Assembly: GCA_015492645.1 (NCBI GenBank)
Contig: WGER01000083.1
Coordinates: forward strand, 1 to 60,426
Length of the DNA stretch: 60,426 nt
Direction of reading: 5' to 3'
From: Nitrospirota bacterium
GTDB lineage: Bacteria > Nitrospirota > Thermodesulfovibrionia > Thermodesulfovibrionales > JdFR-85
Under the pieces are notes generated by a model that was not told the origin of the DNA, did not search any database, and worked only from the letters and a program-made list of their open reading frames with translations. Shown in pieces: positions 16,009-24,205 of the stretch; the first letter of the stretch is position 1, and each line of letters starts with the position of its first letter. Position numbers and translations under genes: made by a program.

Positions 16009-17175
16009 ATGCCTGAGTTCAGATACATAGGTTACGATTCCAGGGGCAGGAGGGTCAAAGGGGTTATGATTGCCCCCTCACAGGAGGCAGCAATCCAGAA
16101 GATAAAGCAGAGGGATGTGTATCCTGAAGAGATACGACCTGTGAGGGTGCCGAAAGGAGGGCTCCTCAGGCGTAAAGGCCTGGACAATCTGGCACTGTTC
16201 AGCAGGCACCTTTCAGTACTTCTCGCCTCCGGGGTAACCCTTTCAGAGGCCCTTGACTCTATCAGTGAGGAGTTCAGAGGGCAATGGAGAAGACTGACAA
16301 ACAGGGTCTCAGAGCGGGTTCAAGAAGGCGCCTCTCTTGCTACGGCATTAAGGGAGATGGAGGGGGTCTTCCCGGAATACTACTGTCATATGGTGGAGGC
16401 GGCTGAGGAGAGCGGAAACCTACCCGATGTACTGAGGATGCTTTCTGAGTATATAGACATTGAAAGGACCATAGATTCCAAGGTGAGCACCTCCCTTATA
16501 TATCCATCTTTTATGATAGTGGTGGCCGTATTCGTCCTCTCCTTTGTATTCACCTTTGTATTGCCGAGGGTCACAAGGGTGTTTGAGGCGTCCAGGGTCT
16601 CTTTACCCACTGTGACAGTGATCCTCATCAGGGTGAGTCATTTTCTCTATCAGTACTGGTGGGTCCTCTTTTTGAGCCTTGCAGTTGTTATCTATCTTCT
16701 ATGGAGGCTTCATAGGGCATATCCCTGGGTGATTGAGGGCATCCTCTTAAAGGTGCCCCTGCTGAGAGCCCTGTATCTGAGCCGTTTTACAGCCACCCTC
16801 GGATTTCTACTGAAGGCCGGTGTGCCGATCACAAAGGCCATGAAACTCGCCTCTCAAAGTACCGGCAACAGCCAGATCAAGAGAAATATGGAAAGATCAA
16901 CCCAGATGATAACAGAGGGTGCCCCTCTTTCTCAATCACTCCAGGATATCCCTCCTGTATTGAGGCAGATGATAGCCACCGGTGAAAAGACAGGACAACT
17001 GTCGTCTCTGCTGATCAAGGCCTCGGAGGCCTATAGAGAGGAACTCTTCAGGTCTACAGAGCGGCTCCTCTCCATTATTGAACCGTTGATGGTGCTTCTG
17101 ATGGGTGCAGTTGTGGGCCTCATCGTCTTCGGTGTACTCATGCCCATATTCCAGTTAAATCAGATCATACGGTGA
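16009..17175 (+). CDS. type II secretion / type IV pilus inner-membrane platform protein GspF/PilC
   Basis: Polytopic platform protein of a type II secretion or type IV pilus machine, 388 residues. It has an N-terminal cytoplasmic region opening with FRYIGYDSRGRRVKG and two T2SSF repeats (about 65-190 and 265-388). The family motifs LALFSRHLSVLLASGVTLSEAL, MVEAAEESGNLPDVL, and in the second repeat FTATLGFLLKAGVPITKAM and MIATGEKTGQLSSLL are all visible. Three hydrophobic segments lie near 165, 215 and 365. No other secretion gene is adjacent; a GspD secretin lies 30 kb away. It has no strong ribosome-binding site. Confidence 0.92.
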   Translation: MPEFRYIGYDSRGRRVKGVMIAPSQEAAIQKIKQRDVYPEEIRPVRVPKGGLLRRKGLDNLALFSRHLSVLLASGVTLSEALDSISEEFRGQWRRLTNRVSERVQEGASLATALREMEGVFPEYYCHMVEAAEESGNLPDVLRMLSEYIDIERTIDSKVSTSLIYPSFMIVVAVFVLSFVFTFVLPRVTRVFEASRVSLPTVTVILIRVSHFLYQYWWVLFLSLAVVIYLLWRLHRAYPWVIEGILLKVPLLRALYLSRFTATLGFLLKAGVPITKAMKLASQSTGNSQIKRNMERSTQMITEGAPLSQSLQDIPPVLRQMIATGEKTGQLSSLLIKASEAYREELFRSTERLLSIIEPLMVLLMGAVVGLIVFGVLMPIFQLNQIIR

Positions 17176-17284
17176 ATCATCTCTGTGGAATAATCTACAG
17201 GCGGTATACCTCAGAAAATTAAAGCAGGGCATAGAACCTGAGAGGTGAAGGTTCCCTGAATTGCCATTCGACCGTAGTCCCCAG

Positions 17285-17332
17285 AAAATCAGGGATTTCC
17301 CCCTGCCGTAAAAGCACCTATTTCTATCGGCA
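17285..17332 (+). repeat. degenerate dispersed intergenic repeat, copy C
   Basis: The 215-base gap after gspF contains AAAATC-agg-GATTT (17285-17298), CCCTGCCG (17301-17308) and TTCTATCGGCA (17322-17332). These are in the same order as copy A at 4584-4655 but with shorter spacers. Nothing else is seen in this gap apart from the promoter at its end. Confidence 0.45.
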
Positions 17333-17353
17333 AATCTGAGAGGTTGTTGCTTA

Positions 17354-17384
17354 TTGAAATAAATATTACCATCATGTTTATAAT
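17354..17384 (+). promoter_or_regulatory. predicted promoter giving a leaderless mRNA for the PPC-domain gene
   Basis: TTGAAA (17354-17359) and TATAAT (17379-17384) are 19 bases apart. Only six bases separate the -10 box from the ATG at 17391, so transcription should begin at or next to the start codon. No ribosome-binding site is present. Confidence 0.5.
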
Positions 17385-17390
17385 GTAAAA

Positions 17391-17816
17391 ATGAGATTCC
17401 GGGAATTCAGAATTAAGAGGATATTACAGGGAAATCTGCAACATGGGGTTGACCTTTATGAGGGTCTCCTCAAGATAGTAACACAGGAAAATATCAACTC
17501 AGGGATAATCACAGGAATTGGAGCAGTTTGGAAGGCCACCATCGCATATCTAAACCAGTCCAGCAAAGAATATGAAAAGAGGGTGTTCAATGAAGGCTTG
17601 GAGGTGACGGGACTCCATGGCAATGTCTCATTAAAGGAGGGAGAGATATTCCTTCATGCTCATATAACACTCTCCAATAGCCATTTTAATGCCATAGGCG
17701 GCCATCTCCTGCCAGGCACAGTGGTCTATGCCTTTGAGTTCGAAATACTTGAGTTAGAAGGTGACCCCTTTGAACGGGTTTATGACCGTATCACAAATCT
17801 CTTTCTGTGGAAATAA
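17391..17816 (+). CDS. PPC/DUF296 domain protein
   Basis: A 141-residue single-domain protein of the PPC (plants and prokaryotes conserved, DUF296) family. The fold signature is RGLL-like opening LQHGVDLYEGLLKIVTQENI, then SGIITGIGAVWKATIAYL, LEVTGLHGNVSL, and the histidine-rich HAHITLSNSHFNAIGGHL, whose histidines form a metal site in structures of bacterial relatives. The function of free-standing members is unclear. It precedes the GntR regulator in the same direction with its own predicted promoter. Confidence 0.85.
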   Translation: MRFREFRIKRILQGNLQHGVDLYEGLLKIVTQENINSGIITGIGAVWKATIAYLNQSSKEYEKRVFNEGLEVTGLHGNVSLKEGEIFLHAHITLSNSHFNAIGGHLLPGTVVYAFEFEILELEGDPFERVYDRITNLFLWK

Positions 17817-17826
17817 AATTTTTTAC

Positions 17827-17883
17827 AAAAATATTTCATGAAATATTTTTCACTTGACATAAAACATTAAATTGTGTTTTACT
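17827..17883 (+). promoter_or_regulatory. 24-bp perfect palindrome and predicted promoter upstream of the GntR gene
   Basis: Positions 17827-17850 form a perfect palindrome with half-site AAAAATATTTCA. It is followed 3 bases later by TTGACA (17854-17859) and a weak -10 (TTTACT or similar around 17878-17883). The location directly before the regulator gene suggests an autoregulatory operator. The AT-rich palindrome could instead act as a weak terminator for the PPC gene. Confidence 0.5.
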
Positions 17884-17888
17884 TTTAT

Positions 17889-18542
17889 ATGCAGACCATC
17901 CAGAGACAACATTTGAGGGATCAGGTCTACGAGATCCTGAAGAGGAAAATCCAGAATTTTGAGTTTTCACCTGGCCAGCGTCTGAATGTGGAACAACTTT
18001 CAAGAGAGTTGGGGGTTTCAAGAACTCCTGTATGGGAAGCCATTCACAGACTTATCCAGGATGGCTTCTTGGAGAATATCCCACATCATGGGGTATACGT
18101 AACAGAACTGACCCCTTCTGCTGCTATAGATCTGTATATTGTAAGAGGTGCCTTAGAGAAACTCGTGGTTAAACTCATTGTTGAAAGTCCTGTTGAGCAT
18201 GACTTTACCAATCTAAAGGAGATACTCAAAAGACAACACATTGCGGTGGTAGAGGCCAATCTTGATCTGTATTCCAGATATGATTTCGACTTCCACACAT
18301 CCCTCTACAAAATGAGCAAAAACAGATTCCTTGCAGAGACATTGGAGAATATAAAAAGGAGGTGTGACCTCTTCCCATGTGATAAAAAACCTGTCCTGAA
18401 GAGTCTATATAAAGACCATCTGATGATCGTCGATGCCCTTGAAAGAAAGGACTGTCAGGCTGCTGAGGAGGCATTCCAACACCACAATCAGACAGTAATC
18501 GAACGGATCAGGGAATGCTATAAGAGTTTCTTTGAAAGATAA
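17889..18542 (+). CDS. GntR-family transcriptional regulator, FCD subgroup
   Basis: A 217-residue regulator. The N-terminal winged helix (about 1-75) reads LRDQVYEILKRKI, RLNVEQLSRELGVSRTPV and ends in GVYVTEL. The FCD ligand-binding domain (about 85-210) keeps its metal-site pattern: Asp in YDFDFHTSLY, His in that same stretch, KDHLMI and the HHNQ near the end. FCD regulators sense small carboxylates. The tricarboxylate-type transporter and hydro-lyase genes directly downstream therefore make local control of hydroxy-dicarboxylate uptake the natural inference. ATG 17889 has no ribosome-binding site, and GTG 17874 is the alternative. Confidence 0.9.
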   Translation: MQTIQRQHLRDQVYEILKRKIQNFEFSPGQRLNVEQLSRELGVSRTPVWEAIHRLIQDGFLENIPHHGVYVTELTPSAAIDLYIVRGALEKLVVKLIVESPVEHDFTNLKEILKRQHIAVVEANLDLYSRYDFDFHTSLYKMSKNRFLAETLENIKRRCDLFPCDKKPVLKSLYKDHLMIVDALERKDCQAAEEAFQHHNQTVIERIRECYKSFFER

Positions 18543-18553
18543 CACCCTTTAAA

Positions 18554-18570
18554 GGCATCCCTTGGATGCC
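18554..18570 (+). terminator. hairpin between the regulator and the transporter genes
   Basis: GGCATCC-ctt-GGATGCC forms a perfect 7-bp stem with a 3-base loop in the 53-base gap before tctC. There is no U-tract, so it is more likely an RNA-processing or stabilising hairpin than a full terminator. Confidence 0.4.
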
Positions 18571-18595
18571 TGATATCAGTTAAGGAGGTATGAAA

Positions 18596-19558
18596 ATGAG
18601 AATCTTAAAGGCCGCCCTATTTGGAGTGTTGCTATTGATCCTCATAACAGGCACTTCTGCATTTGCCATCAAATTTCCAACAAAACCCGTAACCTATATG
18701 GTCTGCTTTAATCCTGGTGGTGAATCTGATATTACCGCAAGGATACAGGAGAGGGCCCTTGAAAAGCACCTCGGTGTTGATGTGGTTATAACCTATAAGA
18801 TAGGTGCAGGTGGGGCCTTATGCTGGTCTGAACTGGTAAGGAGTAAACCCGATGGGTATACCATTGCAGGAGATAACCTCCCCCATATAATACTTCAACC
18901 ACTAATGAGAAAGGATGCAGGATATCAGACCCTTGACCTTAAACAGATTTATATATTTGAAAGTACGCCAAATGTCCTGGTGGTTCATAAGGATAGTCAA
19001 TTCAAGACCCTAGACGACTTTATAAAATATGCTAAAAAACATCCAGGAGTTGTAACAGTTGGAGGAAGTGGCAGTAACACGGCAAACCATCTTGGAACTG
19101 TCTTGCTTGAAAAGGCCGCAGGTATTAAATTAACTTATATACCTTTTTCTGGCTCAGGTACAGCAGTTCCTGCACTTCTCGGTAAACACGTTACAGCCCT
19201 TATGACATACTCAACCATGGCGGTTAGATACAGGGATCAGTTCAGACCGCTTGCCATCGCCTCAGAGAAGAGGATGGAAGTACTTCCTGATGTGCCCACC
19301 TTTAAAGAACTCGGTTATGATATAGTTGAAGGAGCCTATAGAGGAGCAGCAGCACCTCCTGGCACTCCTGATGAGATTATCAAAATCCTATCCAATGCCT
19401 TTGATAGAGTTATGCGTGAACCCGAGGTTATTCAGAAAATGAACGAGAACGGCTTCAAGATTGAGTATATGGGGCCTGAAGAGGCTACTGCTCTTGTGAA
19501 GAAGAAGATGGTGGAATACAAGAAACTCCTTGAAGAGATGGGCCTGTTGAAGAAGTAG
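18596..19558 (+). CDS. tctC: tripartite tricarboxylate transporter substrate-binding protein (TctC family)
   Basis: Periplasmic binding protein of 320 residues with a signal peptide (RILKAALFGVLLLILITG, cleavage after SAFA). The TctC/Bug family signatures are present: FPTKPVTYMVCFNPGGESDI, DGYTIAGDN, VVHKDSQFKTLDDFIKYAKK, VGGSGSNTANHLG, PFSGSGTAVPALLGKHV and AAPPGTPDEIIKIL. It delivers a carboxylate to the TctA/TctB permease encoded next. The second ATG (18596) is chosen because AAGGAGG (18582-18588) is 7 bases upstream of it but only 1 base from ATG 18590. Ligand inferred from neighbours as tartrate, malate or a similar acid. Confidence 0.9.
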   Translation: MRILKAALFGVLLLILITGTSAFAIKFPTKPVTYMVCFNPGGESDITARIQERALEKHLGVDVVITYKIGAGGALCWSELVRSKPDGYTIAGDNLPHIILQPLMRKDAGYQTLDLKQIYIFESTPNVLVVHKDSQFKTLDDFIKYAKKHPGVVTVGGSGSNTANHLGTVLLEKAAGIKLTYIPFSGSGTAVPALLGKHVTALMTYSTMAVRYRDQFRPLAIASEKRMEVLPDVPTFKELGYDIVEGAYRGAAAPPGTPDEIIKILSNAFDRVMREPEVIQKMNENGFKIEYMGPEEATALVKKKMVEYKKLLEEMGLLKK

Positions 19559-19572
19559 TTAATTAGAGAAAT

Positions 19573-19595
19573 GGAGGCGGGGGCAACCCGCCTCC
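19573..19595 (+). terminator. strong GC hairpin between tctC and tctA
   Basis: GGAGGCGGG-ggcaa-CCCGCCTCC is a perfect 9-bp stem with a 5-base loop, 15 bases after the tctC stop. It lacks a long U-tract. Such hairpins after binding-protein genes usually protect the upstream mRNA or attenuate transcription, so that the binding protein outnumbers the permease. Confidence 0.6.
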
Positions 19596-19615
19596 GAAAT
19601 TTAAGAGGATACCAG

Positions 19616-21127
19616 ATGCTTCATTACATCGTAGAAGGTTTATTAAATGTACTTACAGTTAAAAACCTGCTGTTAGTTTTTGCAGGCACGGTATCGGGTA
19701 TGATAGTGGGAGCAATGCCAGGACTGACCGCAGTAATGGCCCTTGCTCTTTTGGTCCCTTTTACATATACCATGGACCCCACAAGCGGTCTTGTAACTTT
19801 GGGAGCAGTTTATATGGGCTGTATCTATGGAGGTGCCTTCAGCGCTATATTGATAAATACTCCCGGTACTCCCAGTTCAATCGGCACCACCTTTGATGGT
19901 TATCCAATGGCAAAAAAGGGGCAAGGAGAGGAGGCGATAATCACAGCCACCCTTGCCTCGGTCTTTGGCGGTATAGTAGGCGTACTTGCTCTCATCTTTT
20001 TAAGTCCACCGTTGGCTGAAGTGGCCCTGAAGTTTGGACCTGCTGAGTACTTCTGGATCGGGGTGTTTGGCCTTACTATTGTATCAAGTCTTGTTACAGG
20101 CTCATTTCTGAAAGGCATAACAGGTGCTGCTCTCGGGGTTCTCATTTCTACAATAGGCATCGCCCCGATCGGTGGAGATGTCAGATTCACCTTCGGTCTT
20201 CCAAGCCTTCAGGGAGGCGTGGAATTAATTGTGGCATTGATAGGGTTGTTCTGTATACCTGAAGTGTTGAATATGGTCTTGAAAGATGTAAGGCCGCAGG
20301 AAGTGGTTGATTACAAGAAGAAAAAGGGTGTCTTTATGAAGGTCTTTAAATATGTCTTTTCCAGACCTGGAAACCTTATAAGGTCCTCCATAATTGGTAC
20401 AGTTGTGGGAATTCTGCCGGGGGCAGGAGGAAATATAGCCAATCTTGTAGCCTATAACGAGGCAAAGAGGGCCTCTAAAGAACCTGAAAGGTTTGGCACA
20501 GGAATACCTGATGGTATTGTGGCCACAGAGGCAGCAAATAACGCTGTAGTAGGAGGTGGAATTATTCCCTTAGTCACTCTCGGCATCCCTGGAGCCCCTC
20601 CTGATGCAATTCTTTATGGTGTTTTAATGCTTCAGGGACTCAGGCCTGGTGCAGAACTCTTCAAGGAGAGGGCTGATATAACATATACATTTATGATATC
20701 TCTGGCTGTAGCAGCAATTGTTATGATGCCTGTAGGAATTTTTGGTGGTAGGCTTCTCACAAGATTTGTCTCAAAAGTCCCCACCAGATTTCTTGCTCCC
20801 GGTATAGTGATGTTTACTATAATAGGCTCCTACGCGATAAGAAATAACTTTATGGATGTGCTCTTGATGCTTCTGTTTGGGGTATTGGGTTTTGGTCTCA
20901 GAAGGCTTGGTTATCATCCTGCCCCAATAGTACTCGGGCTGATCCTCGGTCCCATAATGGAGACTGGTCTGGTTCAGGCTTACTTAATCGGACAGAAATA
21001 CACCGTTCCCTGGAAGATACTTTTTGTTAATCCGCTTTCATGGGTTATTATTGTGCTCTGCATACTCTCTTTTCTCTGGCCCTATTATGGAAAGATTAAG
21101 CCCCTTTTTCAAACAAATAAAAGATGA
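19616..21127 (+). CDS. tctA: tripartite tricarboxylate transporter large permease (TctA family)
   Basis: Large permease of 503 residues with about 12 membrane helices. TctA motifs are GMIVGAMPGLTAVMALALLVPFTY, GCIYGGAFSAILINTPGTPSS followed by DGYPMAKKGQ, and in the second half VGILPGAGGNIANLVAYNEAK and TEAANNAVVGGGIIPLVTLGIPG. ATG 19616 is supported by AGAGG at 19604-19608. The longer frame from 19571 would begin at the hairpin and has no ribosome-binding site. It overlaps tctB by ATGA. Confidence 0.93.
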   Translation: MLHYIVEGLLNVLTVKNLLLVFAGTVSGMIVGAMPGLTAVMALALLVPFTYTMDPTSGLVTLGAVYMGCIYGGAFSAILINTPGTPSSIGTTFDGYPMAKKGQGEEAIITATLASVFGGIVGVLALIFLSPPLAEVALKFGPAEYFWIGVFGLTIVSSLVTGSFLKGITGAALGVLISTIGIAPIGGDVRFTFGLPSLQGGVELIVALIGLFCIPEVLNMVLKDVRPQEVVDYKKKKGVFMKVFKYVFSRPGNLIRSSIIGTVVGILPGAGGNIANLVAYNEAKRASKEPERFGTGIPDGIVATEAANNAVVGGGIIPLVTLGIPGAPPDAILYGVLMLQGLRPGAELFKERADITYTFMISLAVAAIVMMPVGIFGGRLLTRFVSKVPTRFLAPGIVMFTIIGSYAIRNNFMDVLLMLLFGVLGFGLRRLGYHPAPIVLGLILGPIMETGLVQAYLIGQKYTVPWKILFVNPLSWVIIVLCILSFLWPYYGKIKPLFQTNKR

Positions 21128-21600
21128 GTGTTAGGACAAGGGATAGATTGGGCGCGTTACTACTGCTCGGTTTTGTAGGAGTGTTATGGGTCCAGAGGGA
21201 TTATCTAACACCCTTTGGAGGAATATTTCCTGACAGGGTTATGATTATCCTGGCAGCCCTTCTTCTTCTGGATCTCGTGCTCTCTTTCACACCTTATGCA
21301 TCATTGAAGGAAGAGAAATCTGAAGAGAAACGGATAAAGACCTATCCTGTAAAGATGGCAGTTGTTACAGTATCTCTCTTTTTATGGGTGGGGCTAATTA
21401 AATACTTTGGCTTTGCACTATCCTCTATAGTTGTCTTTACTGGGATCTCCTGGTATCTTGCAGATAAAAGGAGGAAGATAAAGACCGTGGTAAACTCCAT
21501 ACTTGTAGCCGTCGCCCTCACCCTTCTGATAGTGGTTGTCTTTGAAAAGATACTGCTTGTTCCTCTACCGAAAGGAGAACTGTTAAGCAGGCATTTGTAA
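21124..21600 (+). CDS. tctB: tripartite tricarboxylate transporter small permease (TctB family)
   Basis: A 158-residue membrane protein with four hydrophobic segments (about 9-25, 42-58, 80-100 and 120-148), the TctB layout. Sequence conservation in this family is low; the assignment leans on topology and on the ATGA overlap with tctA. It is the small integral subunit that pairs with TctA. tctC-tctA-tctB differs from the classical C-B-A order. Confidence 0.85.
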   Translation: MSVRTRDRLGALLLLGFVGVLWVQRDYLTPFGGIFPDRVMIILAALLLLDLVLSFTPYASLKEEKSEEKRIKTYPVKMAVVTVSLFLWVGLIKYFGFALSSIVVFTGISWYLADKRRKIKTVVNSILVAVALTLLIVVVFEKILLVPLPKGELLSRHL

Positions 21601-21604
21601 AGAG

Positions 21605-22504
21605 ATGAAAGGACAACCCAGAATAGATGTCTTGAGAGAGGCTATCTACCAATTGGTCTGCAAAACTGCCATTGAACTCCCTTCAGATGTGGTTGAGGCA
21701 CTTCAGAAGGCAAAGGAACAGGAGGAAACTGGTTCGATAGGAGAGGTGATACTCTCTGAGTATCTTGAAAATCTACACCTCGCATCTGAAAGGAGTGCCC
21801 CTATCTGCCAGGATACGGGATTTCCTGTCTTTTATGTCAATGTACCCAAGAATTTCGCGATTTCCAGAGAGGAATTAAAGCGACATATTAAAGACTCACT
21901 AAAAAGGGCCACCGAGCACCAGTATTTGAGACCCAACGCAGTTGATCCTGTAACTGGTATCAATAGCGGGATTAACCTTGGAGCGGGATTTCCTGCCATA
22001 TATTTTGAAGAGGATGAAAATAAAGAATATATTGAGATCTCACTAATACTAAAAGGTGGTGGTAGTGAGAATGTGAGTTGTCAGTATAGCCTCCCCTATA
22101 CCCCACTGAATGCCGGCAGAGATCTTGAAGGTGTGAGAAGGGTTGTGCTTGATGCGGTTGTAAAGGCAGAGGGGAAGGGCTGTCCTCCTGGAATTCTGGG
22201 TGTATGTATAGGGGGAGACAGAGAAGGTGGCTACAAGGAGGCAAAACGACAATTTCTGAGAAGACTCGACGATAAAAACAGTGATGAAATTCTTCAGAGA
22301 CTGGAGGAAACCCTACTGAGAGATTTAAACTCCCTTGGAATAGGTCCCCAGGGGCTTGGTGGAAGGTCTACTGTCCTGGCCGTTAAAGTGGGTAGATTAC
22401 ATAGATTGCCCGCATGTTTTTTTGTCACAGTAAGTTATATGTGCTGGGCAATGAGAAGGAGACGATTGGTATACAAAGGAGACTCTGAGTTTGAAATAAT
22501 CTGA
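21605..22504 (+). CDS. class I fumarase / L-tartrate dehydratase alpha subunit
   Basis: Alpha (N-terminal) subunit, 299 residues, of an oxygen-sensitive [4Fe-4S] hydro-lyase. The three cluster cysteines are seen in PICQDTG (about 74), SCQYSLPYTP (about 160-165) and GCPPGILGVCIGGDR (about 200), with NLGAGFPAIYF also conserved. Two-subunit members include fumarase and L(+)-tartrate dehydratase (TtdAB). The adjacent TctCAB transporter and the tartrate/D-malate dehydrogenase favour tartrate, or another hydroxy-dicarboxylate, over central fumarase, but motifs alone do not separate these. Confidence 0.88.
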   Translation: MKGQPRIDVLREAIYQLVCKTAIELPSDVVEALQKAKEQEETGSIGEVILSEYLENLHLASERSAPICQDTGFPVFYVNVPKNFAISREELKRHIKDSLKRATEHQYLRPNAVDPVTGINSGINLGAGFPAIYFEEDENKEYIEISLILKGGGSENVSCQYSLPYTPLNAGRDLEGVRRVVLDAVVKAEGKGCPPGILGVCIGGDREGGYKEAKRQFLRRLDDKNSDEILQRLEETLLRDLNSLGIGPQGLGGRSTVLAVKVGRLHRLPACFFVTVSYMCWAMRRRRLVYKGDSEFEII

Positions 22505-22512
22505 GGCTCAAG

Positions 22513-23136
22513 ATGAAAAAACTTGTAACACCAATAACAGACGAAGACATTCTTGGAGTCCAGATCGGAGATGTGATTGAACTCTATGGAGTCGGGATTA
22601 CTTCAAGAGATATGGCTCATAAATATATAGTGGAAAGATTAATGGAAAGCCAGAATCTCTCTTCAGAAGACCTCTCTATTTACCACCAACTAAAAGAGAT
22701 ATTAAATGGTGGATTTATCTACCACAGTGGTCCAATTGTGAGAAGAGAGGATGACAGATGGAGATTTATATCGTCAGGGCCTACAACAAGCATAAGGACA
22801 GAGTTATATCAACACAGGGTTATAAAGCACTTTAATGTAAAGGTAGTCATAGGAAAGGGAGGTATGGGAGAATTGACTTTAAAGGCCTGTCAGGACAACA
22901 AGGCAATATATCTTCACGGCATCGGTGGAGCAGGGGTGCTAAATGCAGAGAAAGTTGTAGAAATCCTGGATGTCTTTAAGTTGAAAGAATTCGGAACACC
23001 TGAGGCGATATGGAAAATAAAAGTGGAAGGATTTACAGGAATTGTGACAATGGATGCCCATGGCAGAAGTCTGCATAAGGAACAATTACAAAAAGTGAAA
23101 AGTAAGTTTAAAGAAATCATTGTAGGAGGGATGTAA
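22513..23136 (+). CDS. class I fumarase / L-tartrate dehydratase beta subunit
   Basis: Beta subunit, 207 residues, partner of the preceding gene. Visible family features are GDVIELYGVGITSRDMAHKYI, the IYHSGPIVRR region (residues about 72-82), SSGPTTSIRTE, VVIGKGGMG, and the EFGTPEAIWKIKVE stretch near the C-terminus. It completes the hydro-lyase that would turn L-tartrate into oxaloacetate or interconvert malate and fumarate. GAGG lies about 8 bases before the ATG, and the next gene begins one base after its stop. Confidence 0.88.
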   Translation: MKKLVTPITDEDILGVQIGDVIELYGVGITSRDMAHKYIVERLMESQNLSSEDLSIYHQLKEILNGGFIYHSGPIVRREDDRWRFISSGPTTSIRTELYQHRVIKHFNVKVVIGKGGMGELTLKACQDNKAIYLHGIGGAGVLNAEKVVEILDVFKLKEFGTPEAIWKIKVEGFTGIVTMDAHGRSLHKEQLQKVKSKFKEIIVGGM

Positions 23137-23137
23137 T

Positions 23138-24205
23138 ATGAAAGTCCATTCCATAGCAGTAATCCCTGGAGATGGAATAGGGAAAGAGGTTGTGCCTGCC
23201 GCAATGAAGGTACTTGACACGGTCTCAGAGGTTACAGGTAGTTTTAAACTCGAGTATGAAGCATTTCCCTGGGGGTGTGAATATTACCTTAAAAATAAGA
23301 GAATGATGCCTGAAGATGGCCTTGACATACTTAAAAACTTTGAAGCAATTTTCCTGGGTGCAGTAGGTGACCCAAAAGTCCCTGACCATGTTTCATTGTG
23401 GGGCTTATTGATCCCAATCAGAAGAGAGTTTCAGCAGTATGCAAATGTGAGACCTGTAAGGCTTTTTGAAGGGGTGAGATCTCCACTTGCAGATGTTACA
23501 CCTTCCGATATAGACTTTGTCGTTATCAGAGAAAACAATGAAGGAGAGTATTCTAACATCGGGGGCAGAATTTACTCAGGAACTGAAAGGGAAATAGTTA
23601 TACAGGAATCTGTCTTTACAAGATATGGAGTTGAAAAGATCATAAGATTTGCCTTTGAATATGCAGTCAAGACAGGCAGAAGAAGGGTTACAGCTGCTAC
23701 AAAATCCAATGGGATAATCTTTACAATGCCTTTCTGGGACGAGGTCTTTGAAGAAATTGGCAATGAATATCCCCAGATTGAAAGAGATAAGTTTCACATT
23801 GATGCACTGAGTGCGAAATTTGTTCTAAACCCTCAGCACTTTGATGTGGTTGTCGGAAGCAACCTCTTTGGTGATATCCTTTCTGATCTTGGACCTGCAC
23901 TGGCAGGTAGTCTTGGCATAGCAGCCTCTGCAAACCTCAATCCTGAGAGAGAATTTCCATCAATGTTTGAACCAGTACATGGTTCCGCTCCTGATATTGC
24001 CGGTAAAGGGATTGCAAATCCTGTTGCTCAGATATGGAGTGGAGCAATGATGCTTGAATTCTTAGGATATAAGGAAGCAGAGGAACTCATAATGAATGCT
24101 ATAAAGGACACATTTAAAGATGGAATAATGACCCCGGACCTCAAAGGCAAGGCAACAACTGCCGAAGTTACAGAGACCATCTGCAAGAAGATAAGAGAGT
24201 ATTAG
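23138..24205 (+). CDS. tartrate dehydrogenase/decarboxylase or D-malate dehydrogenase
   Basis: NAD-dependent beta-decarboxylating dehydrogenase of the isocitrate/isopropylmalate family, 355 residues. It begins SIAVIPGDGIGKEVVPAA. The block GDPKVPDHVSLWGLLIPIRR then NVRPVRLFEGVRSPL is characteristic of the TtuC/DmlA branch rather than LeuB. VIRENNEGEYS, the TKSNG lysine region, SNLFGDILSDLGPALAGSLG and EPVHGSAPDIAGKG supply the metal, catalytic and cofactor sites. With the hydro-lyase and transporter it suggests use of tartrate and/or D-malate. AGGAGG precedes the start. The stop touches the stop of the convergent msrA remnant. Confidence 0.88.
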   Translation: MKVHSIAVIPGDGIGKEVVPAAMKVLDTVSEVTGSFKLEYEAFPWGCEYYLKNKRMMPEDGLDILKNFEAIFLGAVGDPKVPDHVSLWGLLIPIRREFQQYANVRPVRLFEGVRSPLADVTPSDIDFVVIRENNEGEYSNIGGRIYSGTEREIVIQESVFTRYGVEKIIRFAFEYAVKTGRRRVTAATKSNGIIFTMPFWDEVFEEIGNEYPQIERDKFHIDALSAKFVLNPQHFDVVVGSNLFGDILSDLGPALAGSLGIAASANLNPEREFPSMFEPVHGSAPDIAGKGIANPVAQIWSGAMMLEFLGYKEAEELIMNAIKDTFKDGIMTPDLKGKATTAEVTETICKKIREY

